DNA of 64,000 nt from Lycocorax pyrrhopterus obiensis (Eukaryota > Chordata > Aves > Passeriformes > Paradisaeidae): NCBI GenBank assembly GCA_014706295.1, contig JACSVZ010000001.1:37682318-37746317 (forward strand), given 5' to 3'. Each line of letters starts with the position of its first letter. The stretch's first letter is position 1. Shown here in pieces: positions 1 to 11,480 of this stretch. The position numbers were made by a program, and so were the translations under genes. The notes beneath the pieces are model-generated. The model was not told the origin of the DNA and made no database searches. It worked only from the letters and a program-made list of their open reading frames with translations.

Positions 1-3000
1 AACTTCATCCCAGTGAGAAAGAGGGCACCACCAAACTGTATTCATTCTGACCTGATTAATCCAGGTTTTTCTGTAAACAACATTTTTATTCAGATTAACA
101 AATCCTTCAGTAGACCGTAGAATAGGTTGCAGTTTAAATTCTTAACGTACCAAGAACATAGATAAACCAAGAATTAATTAACCAGCTTGGACTGTAAATC
201 AAGGAAACAATGTTTATTAATCAGACAAGGTCACGTTATAATGTAGTAATGGTTCGAGCTGGGTCAGAGTACTAAAAAAAAAATACGTTTAACCCTTTTA
301 TACATGTATATGTGAGAAAACTCGTGTTGTGTATTGTATACAACCCAATCAGAATGCAAAAAGATTTTTTTTTTTTTCAATTTCCATTTTCCCAGTGAAT
401 TTAAACTAAGGATGATCCCTCAAGAACCCTTCAGCTCCTCTTTTCTTTTTCTAGAAGAAAATTATTTGAGGTGTAGGGATCATGGTCACTTCAATTTTCC
501 TCCTGCAGCATTTCCTTCCTAAGTTTACTTGCAGCCAGATTAAAAAAAGAAATACAGAAAATGTAAGGATTTACTTCACTTTGTAAAAGTGTACAGTATT
601 TTGAGAAGAAAATAGATACTAACAATCACATGCAAAGAGCTGATTGTAAAGCACAATATTCATAACTTGAAGATATGACTTCTACAAGTGATTGTAGACA
701 TAAAAATTCTGGTGAGAACTCAAAGCATGAGGATGGAGAGCAAGTCAGAATGAACTGTGAGTAAGGAGCTTGCTTTCTATATAGTTGAGAAAGCATAGGG
801 AGAATTAGCAAATCCCTGCTCTTAGAAGGTGTAAGAACAAAGTAGACTTGCCCTGATGTCAATTCTTTGTCATTTACCCTTTGCCTAAAGCCATCTTCCT
901 TCTTTGTGTTAAAAGTGGGGAAAAAAAGGAAAAGTTTTACAAAGTTATGACAGTCATCTCAAGAGACTCCAGAATCTCTTAGAACCTGGGTGTTGAGAAG
1001 CTCTCTAGGTGAAAACAGTCAATTGAGAGAAGATCCCCAGAAAGACACTTCAGAACTGTGTGATTTTTAATTGTGAGGTTCACCTGACCTTCGGAATGAT
1101 GACATCTAAGGTACAGTTCTGTGAGACACCCTCATAGGAAGCTCTTCAAGTTGTCTTTACTTCTAAGCAATGACAAAATATTCTTGAAGTGGCTCCTCAT
1201 GCACAGATTTTTAAAATGGTGAAAGCACTCTGTCCTTAACCCAGAAAAATTCTGTGCTCTGTGCTCTGGTCTTCTATTCATCTTCATCAATAAGGATGCT
1301 TTTTGTCTGCTGGTGCAACAACTGCAGCACATGGACATAACAAGAAAAAAAGCTCAATTCTTCTTCCAATTGAAGATATGTGGTTTTAAGGCTGAAACTG
1401 AGCCTACACCGAAACCTGGACTGGAACTCCTGCAAGAGAGAATTTTAGCAAATTTAGTTCTCTGAAGCTCTGCTGCACATTTGCCACCACAGTTGTAAAG
1501 TGCAATAAAGCAACAATCAGGACAGAAAAACTAAAACTCATCAAAGAGAAGCAAAGGATTCATAGTACGCATTCAAATTCATAAGTAGGCCAGGGAGTTG
1601 AGGGGAATGTTTGCCTTCAAAAAGTTCTGTAATGCTTCTCCCAATCACTTTGAAAAAAATTAAAAAGACATTCTTAAAGGTTGAATAGGATACAAAAGAC
1701 CAGGAGAGTGTACTTTCATTCATACATACATGGGCAAAATACAAATCAGTGGAAATACATTCTATGAAATCGTGACTGCAAGTTCAAAGAGACCAGTGGA
1801 TGAGCCCTGAAACTCTGCCTGTATGTAGTTTTCCTTCAGTGTAAAAGTGTGCCTTTTTTGTGCATTTTTTAGCTGCACATCCTACAAGAATTACCTTATT
1901 TAGTTTCCTGTAGAACTTGGATCTGTATATCTTCTGAAGGCTTCCTCCTTCAAACTGGGATCTGACACTGCAGATTTCTATCTGAAAACTTTAGTATTTT
2001 TTTATAAAGTGTGGTGAAATGCTTTGGGTTTTTTTTACTAATTTTGTAATTAATTTCAATGACTCAGTCAAGACTATTATATTAAGGGAAAAAAAGTGGA
2101 TTTGTGTTAGTTAAGAAACCTTCCACCAAATGCAGAAGTCCCAGCAATGCATAAAACATTGAAGATCACAAAGGGAGAATGAGAGGAAAATGGAAATAAC
2201 TGACAGTCTCAATTAATTCTTCTGAAAAGAAATGAGAAGGATCAACTCAAAAAGTTAAGATCTCACATAAAACATCATTCAGAAATTCCCTCATTTTCTA
2301 AATTATGGTTCTTCCTTAAGAAGAAACTCTATTAAATCTGGCATTTTTTTGTATCAAATAGCCTGTTACTGTAGAAAACCCACCATTACCAGTGGAAATA
2401 TCAGCCTTATAGAGCTAATTTAGAAAGTAATGTTTTACTCTTTTCTGTACAACATTACCAATTCCACACAAATATACACGCAAAATGCAGATAACAGGAC
2501 CACCCAGTAAATCTGTGATATCTCCCTTAAGATGCTGGGCTCACAGGAGCAAAAATTGAGGTTTGTTCAGAAATAGCTAAAGTATTAGAAAACTAATTAG
2601 TATTAGTATAAGTTTCTGATTACTTCTAACTATATATGGCTGACTACTTCAATCATATATTTTATGGAATTTGTGGATTTACACATTTACAGAAGGCTAA
2701 GAAAGATTACTGAGAGAAATTACATTAAATTCTGAACTGCTAAAAAGCTGGCCATAAAATTTTTTATAAAATTCAATCTCTTCTTGTGGCTGAATAGTCA
2801 CTGGAAAAGGAAACTCTTGCTGATGATTTTTTTTTATGCCAAACCCTATCTATTCTGCTTTCTCAAATGATTTAGTATTTCAATTCTTCATTAAAGATAT
2901 CGATTCAAGATGTTGGACTTGTCTCCATTTCCAATTACCAAAATTTCTCAGTAACAGTAAAAAGTCCCATAATACCTCAAATATTCCTTTCCATAACTTT

Positions 3001-4306
3001 CTAAGATATTTAAATGTTATAAATCAAACTAATACAATGATTCAATTTTTTAATATTTATTTCACATATAAAGATGGTTTGTGATCGCCAGTGAACATTG
3101 TATTTTCAAAGCAAATATTCTTAAAACAATATAGAAAGGGTTGTTTTGGTTTTTGCAAAAGTCAAAAAATATATACAGAAAAACAGTTATATTTTTTGTT
3201 TAATTTTTTATTTGTATTGCTTTTCCACTAAGGACAAAATTTTCAAGATAAGAATAAAGCCCTGTCAGCTTCATCTTCACCTTCTTTACCAATTTTTTTA
3301 AGTCTTATATTTTAACAAGTTGTTCTTCTGACTGAGCTTGTTTCTTCATCTTTTGCAGCTTTTGAGGAATAAAAAGTTCAATAAAACAACAGGGTACTCA
3401 TTTGACATCATTAGTCTCTCACTTTCCCCAAGAAGGTCAGGTGGTGAAACAGGACTGATATGTCATCCAACTTTTACTTATTCCACAATTACATGAGTAA
3501 GTATAATCCATTTGAAGCTAAAACTTTTAACAAAAGGCTATAAGTCCTAAATTATGAGCCACTGTGAAACGTAGAATAGCTGTGCTAGAATTGTCCAGAC
3601 CAAGGAAATAAAGAGCTCATTATATTGAGAAATGAAAATTAGGTACTGATTGCATCATTTGCCTGTTACAATTTAGATCTGTATGTAAGCAATAACTTTT
3701 TCCAATTGCCACATTAACTGCCATGAATGATGGTGACAAAAGAGGAAAAGGAGCTTTTATGTTATACTTAGATTTGTTTTGTAGCACAAAAGAGCTAAAG
3801 TATTTAAAAAAAAAAAGAGTGTTTTCCATTCTTTCTGAGAACTTACTCTTTACACTGGAAAAACTCATAGGAAAAATGTTCATGAAAGTAATGGGAAAAA
3901 CAGGAGTATAATCACAATGCTGACATTTTAACCAGATGCACAGCCAGCTTCTAGCTCTGAACAGTATCATCTCAGTATGAAAACAGTAATAGGCCTTTTT
4001 TGATCCATTTTGGCAGTGTAAATGTGGAGCAGAGAAAAAAATATTCAGAAATGTAGTTTCAATAATACAATCAGTCTGTACCTGAAAAGTAGGAGTAATA
4101 CATAGAAGTACAGTTCACTAAGAAAACCCTGATGAGCACTGGTTTGTCATTTTCAGCTGTGTAACTCATGAAATTTAGACAAATAAAATTTTTCCTTAGT
4201 TTTTCCATCTTCAAAATTAATATAAACACCACCTTCCTAGCACTGTTGTTTATAAAATGGGTGCTCAATTTAATTAAGTTTCTTTCATAAAATAGTATGA
4301 GTTTAA
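1..4306. other. Gene-free AT-rich unique DNA
   Basis: I see no gene or recognisable transposon here. Open frames on both strands are at most 116 codons (3620-3970, minus) and resemble nothing known; they are low-complexity and rich in F, S, L and K, as expected from AT-rich DNA. Short A or T runs occur at about 368-378, 2828-2834 and 3806-3815. The only part that stands out is a cluster of possible homeodomain, forkhead and nuclear-receptor sites at 150-260, listed separately. Confidence 0.7.
150..260. promoter_or_regulatory. Candidate conserved non-coding / enhancer-like block
   Basis: Several transcription-factor-like words lie within about 70 bases: a TTAATTAA homeodomain-type core around 173-181, TGTTTAT (forkhead type) with an adjoining TTAAT around 211-221, and CAAGGTCAC (extended nuclear-receptor half-site, ERR/SF1 type) around 226-234. 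No promoter, CpG island or exon accompanies them. In AT-rich DNA such words also arise by chance, so this is only an inference that could be settled by conservation. Confidence 0.2.
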
Positions 4307-4555
4307 TTCACAGCATCACAGATCTTTTGGGGCTGGAAGGGGCCTCTGGAGATCATCCAACCCAACCCTCCTGCCAAAACAGGGTCACCTGGAAGAGTTT
4401 ACAAAGGAACACATCCAGGTGGGTTTTGAATGTCTCCAGAGAGGGAGACTCCATGACCTCCCTGGGCAGCCTGTTCCTGTGCTCTGACATGCCCAGTGTA
4501 AAGAAATTCTTCCTCATGTTGAGGTGAAACTTTTTGTGTTTTATTTTATGGCCAT
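4307..4555 (-). mobile_element. CR1 LINE fragment, 3' end, minus strand
   Basis: This is the 3' terminal part of a chicken-repeat-1 non-LTR retrotransposon, inserted so that its 3' end faces the left. Read on the minus strand it gives the standard CR1 3' region: the stretch matching 'gcactggaacaggctgccc', the gggttttgaatgtctcc block (plus-strand 4418-4434), the ggtcacctggaag block, and the 'ttggatgatctccagaggcc' type ending followed by a degenerate tail over 4307-4320. Similarity fades near 4555, which I take as the 5' truncation typical of CR1. No target-site duplication is expected or seen. It holds only the end of the reverse-transcriptase frame and the 3' UTR, so it is inactive. The chance open frame 4297-4527 on the plus strand is antisense CR1, not a gene. 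Confidence 0.94.
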
Positions 4556-7500
4556 AAATATTAAATTACTTACTATTAAATATATTAGTGCTTGATGATA
4601 TTAGATGATGAGACAAACACACCATTACTGATAATGTCCTTCATACTTCATGTTGTATCAGAAGCCAATCTAGATATGTGGACAATTAAAAATATTTTAT
4701 CCAGGGTTAATTTGCATTTTTATAGTAAAAAACTCCGGAATCTTGAAGTTGTTACTGTCACAATAGACATTGACAGAAAGATCAAAATCTATGTGAGGCA
4801 GAGATAAGGTGGAAAGAACAGGGTGTATCTAACAAACATCACAACCATGTATATGACAGAGGCTTAGACTCAGGATTAGGCAGACCATTTTCCAGCAGTC
4901 AGTAGTAATTGCAATAAACACAGGCTTCTACAATTAGGGAGAGATGATGGAAATAATTTATCCACAATTAAAAGCATGCAGACTGGCAGAGGCAATTACA
5001 ATAACACATATACAGTCAATATATTCACTAATTAAAAAGGCAAGATGGAATATGGATGTATTGGGAAATAACAGGGAAATGCATCCCATTCAAGTGTAAT
5101 TCAGTATTTGAGATATAATTCTTTGGAAGACTCCCCAGTTGGCAGCAATAGCCTAGAAATTATGCCGTATATTATATATAAACCACCCTCTGAGTGAATA
5201 CTTGTACAACAGCACCAGTAATCTCAGTCCCAGTTCAGAAGAACATAAATAGTTTGGCCTAGTTCCAAAAATATGGAGTATGTTTCTGATTTTCCTCTCA
5301 TTGAGCATCTGTACAATTCTCATCAGGAATTTCCACTCTGGGGCATTATAAAAGTACAAGAGACAGATTTTGTGATTTGAATAATTGCCCTTTAATGAGC
5401 AAAATAATATCTTGTGGTAGCATTTGCCTGATGCAGATTAAGAAAAGACAATGGCAACAGTGCTGTGCCATTACACTGTTTATTCAAAGTCAAAGTAAAA
5501 ATTATATCACACACCAATCCCCAAGATAGATTCTGCTTGAAGTCACTGACCTGCATTAGTATTTATTAAAATTCCTGGATTCCTGGGTTTCATTACTGTA
5601 TAAGCATTGTACAAACAATGTTCTCGGTGTTATTGATGTTAAGGTCCAGGGACAAACAGATAAGAGGTGCATGAAAGACACGTTAAAAAAAAAAGAAAAC
5701 CAAGATTCCTTCACCAGTATTTTCAAAAACTTTAGAAAGGACGTACCGACCATGAAACATCACATATACTGGTGACCATGTTTCAGTAATCTGAATCTTT
5801 AGCATATTTTTCAAGTTTGAAAACACCAGCTTTGGCATTTCCTGTCTGCTGGTGAACCCGTTTCATTTAAACTCTCCAAGAATCAGTTTATCCAGTGAAA
5901 TACTCCTGAAAATATAATGCACTTTCATCTCACATGCATTTGCAAGTGGTTTTGGTAGTGGTTTTAAAGTGATGGTGGCATAAGCTCATGTAGGGATAGA
6001 AAATTATCGTGCCCCATTCAGCAATAGGAGTCATGAGGCAGCTATAACTCCCAAAGACATAAAGGATGAAAGGAGGCAGGGGATCACACTAAGGCATGGG
6101 AAAGATCTAGCTATGATTTCTAGCTTTCACTCAATATGCTGCATTGACTTACCCAGCTGTATCACCCAGGGCATTGGGCAGCTCTAACACAGTAGAAACA
6201 ATAATTACAAGCAAGACCTAACACAGCATGGAGAGGAGGAAAATAGCAGGAAATGCTGAAGGAGGATCTTGACCGCTATCTATATAGAGCTGTATTGAAG
6301 CTGGAAAATCTTGTTCTTCATCATTGTCACTGCTTTGGTCACCAGAAACTTCCTTCTATGAGACTGTATGAGTCAGAACTATGGATTAAGTTACATAAAA
6401 ATTTTGGTCTCCTGAGAATACACAAAATGCTTTAGGAAAATCTGTGTAAAGATTAACACTTGTCAAAGAAGGAGGTATAACATGGCAGCACATCTTGACA
6501 AATTTTATTGTCAGAAGGGAAGTGATAGCATGAAGAGCAAGTGATAAATACACATCTGTGCTTTCCAAAGTTGTATCCCGGTCTCCTTCACAATCTATGA
6601 CCCCATAAGTCAGAAGTCAGTTGTTTGGCTTAATCTCCCCCACTTTAGTTATAAAAACAGTCCTTCTCCCCAACAAACTAGTCAGACACATGTGTCTTAT
6701 GATTTAGGGAGGAAAAAAAACCCGAAAACATGATGAGTAATAGTAACCCTTAAATTAATTATTCGGAAAATCCGATTTCAGTGTGTCTTTTTCAAGCAGG
6801 CTAACTATAAATAGGACTGGCCGTGTCAGAACTGTCTTTTGGAGTTTCTTAAGTACTTTGTCTTCTCAGTGTCTGTGAATAAGAACAATTTATGTCTGAG
6901 ATATTCCTCTGATAGATTTGAGAATATTTTACTGGAAAGTTTACAAAGAAAAGAGTTTGTCCATATTTGAGAATAGAATAACTATAACCACAGGGGAAAT
7001 AGAGGAGTGAATTTAGTAAACCCATAAACCAGAATTCATAATGAGCAAATAAAGGTACAATAGCTGGCAAATGCCTGGAAGTAGTTTCCCATAGTGAAAA
7101 GGTGGAGGGTAAGTGAAATTGTCGACTGATGTTAAATCACCTTGCTTCTAAAGACTTGAGAGGAACCATTATCATGTCCATGTCCATTGTCATGCAAGAA
7201 TCTAGTCCAAGTCTTTTTGTAATAATCTCTTTTTAAAACAATAAATTTAAAATAATGTAAGAATTTCTGCAATGAGACAGGCCAAATATTTCTTTAGCCT
7301 AAAATGTTCTCTCTTGCAATACTGAATGGAAGATGCCCAGAAAAAAAAAGAAACCACCCTCATTTAGACAGAAATTTGAGGTACTTTTTATTACTTTCCA
7401 GCACTTAGAGGTTCTGGGGTTTCCTGATCTGGAGTGCAATACACAGAAGTATGTTTTCTATTTATTCACTGTTGCTTTCCTGAAAAGTGAGTAACCTGGT

Positions 7501-10500
7501 GCAGATGTTGTATCATTGTTGAATGCTGACATGATATTTTCAGAGATTACAGTCAGTAAAAATTATTTTCCTGAAAAACAATCTCTGAATATGTGAAATT
7601 TTGCTTCCTTCATGTACACTATTTTGCATTTACTGTTATTTAATTTCACCTCTCACTTAAATCACACAGTCACTCTGGCTAGACTCTTCTGCAACTCTCC
7701 AGAGTCAGGATCAGATTTAATAATCCCAAATAATATTGTAGTATTTAAACCCCTTGTTAATTCAATTTTCATTCCTTTTCATTTCATGAGAAATATGACA
7801 AATAACATAGTTCAGCTGTCAAAATTGGTAACTTTCGTGCAACTTAAAAATTATCATATACTCCTGCCCTCTTTTTCTACCTGTTAAACATTTATTAATC
7901 CTTAACATCTGCATAGTACTCAGTTTCCTTTGGTGAGAAAGAGCATGTAAAGGAAAATAACTAAGGCACCTTAGTAGACTAGTAGACAGAATCTGTCCAG
8001 AAAGACACCAGTCTTCTTCATTACGTTAAGTAATTTATTAAAATATATGTACACTCAGTCACATAGGAAGATTTCTATTAACCTTAAAGATTTTCCAACT
8101 TTTCCACCTATAAAAGTTAGACTTATAAAAGATGCCACTATTCCATTCAAATATTAACCTCTTAAGCTACTATGGCAAAACCTACTGTGATAATACTTAT
8201 CCAAAGCAGAAGTAAATTACATTTCTCAATCTTAATTTTGCAATAGTTTTCTTAGAAACTATAGCAGGGTTTAAATATGTGGTTGCAAAAAATCTTTGAA
8301 ATCTAATCACTTGTTAGAAAGTAATAAAAAACCTAGAAAAGGTATTATATGTTTTGAATCAATATGAATTGTTATAGTTAGTTTTTCACTTGCTAACTAA
8401 TTTTCACATTTAAATTACAGAAAACCAAGAAAATGTCAGCCAAAAATGTCTGAAGTACAATAAAACCAAACAGATGTTCTAAGAAAATGATTGTCAGGTT
8501 GAAAGGAGAATCATGTAACTTCCTGATGAATATATTCCTTAGTCTGCAGCCATTTCTGCAAAGAGCTGAAAGCACTGTTTTAAGACCTTGTAAATGTGGG
8601 TGGTAAAGGGAGTTCTTCGCTAGATCCATGTTGGGCATTCTTCCATAGCTGGCTGTGAAGCTTCAGCACTGCCACCAAGATGCATTACAGCACAATAATT
8701 TTTCGAGACAAGTCTGGTTTACGAACCTGTTTTTCCTAAGGCACTCACACTTCCTAATTTGTATATTCTATTCAAAATTATGTAAGATGCTCAAAAAGCA
8801 CCTTTCCCTTGTCCTTCCTCCTGTAATGGTGTGACAGGAGAGTCCCACCCACAAACCACAGGACAAGGTGCACCACGCCGAAGTGTTGGGAGGCTGGAAT
8901 GAATGTCAGCAGTTTCTGCATTGCTTCTAAAGACTCTTGTCTTCTCAAGGGCTCTTTTTTGCTCAGTTTTCCCTTGTTTTGACAACACTATACTATGATT
9001 TTAGAGGTCTTTTCCTGCCTGCAAACAGCTGAGCAAAACCAGCCCCCGGGTGTCTGGATATTAATATTACTTTTCCTGATTGCTAATCAAGAAGAACAGA
9101 CCGCTCGTTTTCTGTAGAGAAGATCCTTTGGCTTTTTTATCTTAAACAAAACTTAAGCCTTATAAGGAGTCACTAATTAATAATACAAAAAAAAGTTTTG
9201 ACTGTGCAATACATAGATTTTCCAAGCCTCATGGAATTTTTTTTTTCCCACTGTCACTTCCCCATATAGCTCCTGACACCACCATCAGCCACACTGCGTG
9301 CCTTTGCACTCCAGGGACAGGACTGTCAAGACAGCTTAGCTTCTTCATGGGCACCAAAGTAACAGTCCATGCACTCACAAACACCTCTGGCTTAGCACCT
9401 CCAGTATGCCTCTGAAGACCATATTTTTCACAGAGACTCAGCACCCAAGAAGCCAAGCTCCTAAAACCATTAAATTTGATGCTCCAATAATATTTGAGCT
9501 TTTCAGAAGTTCTGGCTGAATAAATCATAAATTCTGAATATCTCACTAACTCCTTTGTTCTTTCACTGTTCAAGTACTGCAATTAGCTGCTCTTTCCACT
9601 TCTGCTCTCATTCCTCCATGGGAAAAATAAATAAATGAAAAATTTTTCTTATTTGAAAAAGCGAAAGAAGAAAAGAATGAAACCCAGTGAGATGTTCTCA
9701 ACTGTAATATATTGGGACCACCTCTTTTCCCTTTCCCTTCTACAAACATAAGAAAAGAAAGGGACAAAAGTAAGCAAGCAACTTCCTGAATATGTCTTTT
9801 CTGTTTCATTTTCATACCAAAAATATCTCTAAAGATCTTGTTCTGATTTTGCAGCTTAGAAAATGTGGAAATGCTGAGGGAGTTAAAGAGGAAATCAAAA
9901 AATGCTATTTTTAAAAATGAGGAAAAAATGCAGCACTGAAAGCCCAAAGTGTGCATTATCAACTGCGTGGCTTTTCAGAATGTATTTTATGAAACCATTA
10001 ATATTGAACTCTTTTGGCTAAAGGTCCAGTACTAAAATAAATCAAAATCATGTCTTCTATAATTGTAGCATAAAACATGCTCACTTGCATCTCTCTGGTT
10101 AAGTGTCAGAACACAACCTGCTTCTTCCATGAAACATATGTTATGGTTCTCATCAGCAACACCCCACATGAGCATCACAGTGAAGTTGCCAAGGAATAAT
10201 CAATTGAAATTACACATATACTGGAATAGTGCCTGGCACACACTGACTACCAACAGGGAAGACACTGCAGTAAGTTTGGAGTTCTGCTTTAGTGCATTTA
10301 TCATAAAACATAGTGGGGGTTACTTCTACTATTCTATTAAGACCCAGAAAGGCTTTTAAAAGCATTTTCATGATTAGATCATTTAAGGACTAGGATTTTT
10401 ACAACCTGAATAGTCAACATTCATTGTAATTACAAGAGTAAAGTAAAAGTTTCTGAGATATTTTTAACCCCAGACATTCTTTGTGTGCAATTAAATTACT

Positions 10501-11227
10501 TGCATAGATACTGGTATTTTTTTGCATGCTCAGAGGCCCATCACTTCACAGGATGCCAACACCCAAATTTATTCAAACTGATAGCATTCATGGCATTCAT
10601 TTAGCTCTCAGGACTTGCTATTACCAGTGTTTGTCTACAGCTCTGGTCTATCCATGAAAACAGTAGGTCCCTTGCAATGATGACTCAAGGAAAACATTGT
10701 GTCATGTGTCTAGCTGGACCATCTCCTTGGAGTTTTCCTTCCCTCACTCTTTTCTCTACAGATTCTCATATTCAGTGTTGTATTTTACAAGCAATTCTGA
10801 ATCTGTCCTCTCTTAGATTATTCATCTGGACTCTACATTGTCCTCTTGGCAATCCAGCTTACACAGTGTGAAAAATAATTGCTTGCTTTAACCATGTCCT
10901 TGTAAAATTATTGAGTGACCCCTGGCTCTTAATTTGGAAAGAAACTGATCTGTTGTTTTCTTTCACCCTTCTCCAAATCTATTTTGATTTCAGAGCCTGC
11001 CTATATTAACTTTCTTGGTCCCTTCTTTCCCATGTCTGTCTGGTCCACTTGAATGACCTGGTAAGTGGGTAATCAGATCTGTGTATGCTCACTGTGCTTT
11101 TAAAGGAAAGAAACTGTCCAGGTAATGGTTATCATACAGCTAAATATCCATTGATTTCATATAACCTACAGTTCAATAAAAGGCATTTTAATAATAATTT
11201 TTTAGCAATGCATACTTCAGATATGCA
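4556..11227. other. Gene-free unique DNA
   Basis: No gene, RNA gene or transposon is recognised. The largest frames are 9229-9582 and 9570-9962 (minus, 117 and 130 codons). They overlap each other, have no recognisable domain and are not flanked by promoter or splice signals that would argue for an exon. The interval 8790-8990 is somewhat richer in G+C than its surroundings, but its minus-strand frame (65 codons) also matches nothing I know. Some old, unrecognisable repeat sequence is likely within this span. Confidence 0.65.
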
Positions 11228-11480
11228 CTGATCTAATTGCAGAAGCTGTTATCCGTGGCGCTATTCAGCTCGCAAGCAGCCATTCACTGCTTGCAGAATT
11301 ACTGCCCCACTTACGCTGAACTTCAATCTTCTTTTTCTCATAGCAAATGTTTTGAAAGTGAAACCCACTTGACTAAATGAAGAAGACATATTTAGCAAAC
11401 CGTCTTAATTATTAATCAGTCTGTAGTTTTACCCACTTGTGCCTACTCTGTGTAATAAACATTTATTAGGCTTTTCTTTT
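11228..11480. promoter_or_regulatory. Candidate conserved non-coding element
   Basis: Higher-complexity block with homeodomain-type cores: TCTAATTG at 11232-11239, TAATTATTAA at 11406-11415 and AATAAACATTTATTAGG at 11454-11470. It keeps several CpGs (near 11254, 11259, 11271, 11314 and 11400) in otherwise CpG-poor DNA. There are no open frames, no CpG island and no repeat signature. This texture is typical of vertebrate developmental enhancers in gene deserts, but without an alignment it is an inference. Confidence 0.25.

Noticed and set aside
248..272. tRNA-like word GGTTCGAGC
   Set aside because: No upstream A-box and no cloverleaf-compatible arms around it.
4297..4527. 76-codon plus-strand frame
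   Set aside because: Lies antisense within a CR1 3' end; it is a shadow of the repeat.
9229..9962. Two adjoining minus-strand frames of 117 and 130 codons as a possible gene
   Set aside because: They overlap in different frames, have no domain, biased low-complexity composition in the second, and no splice or promoter support.
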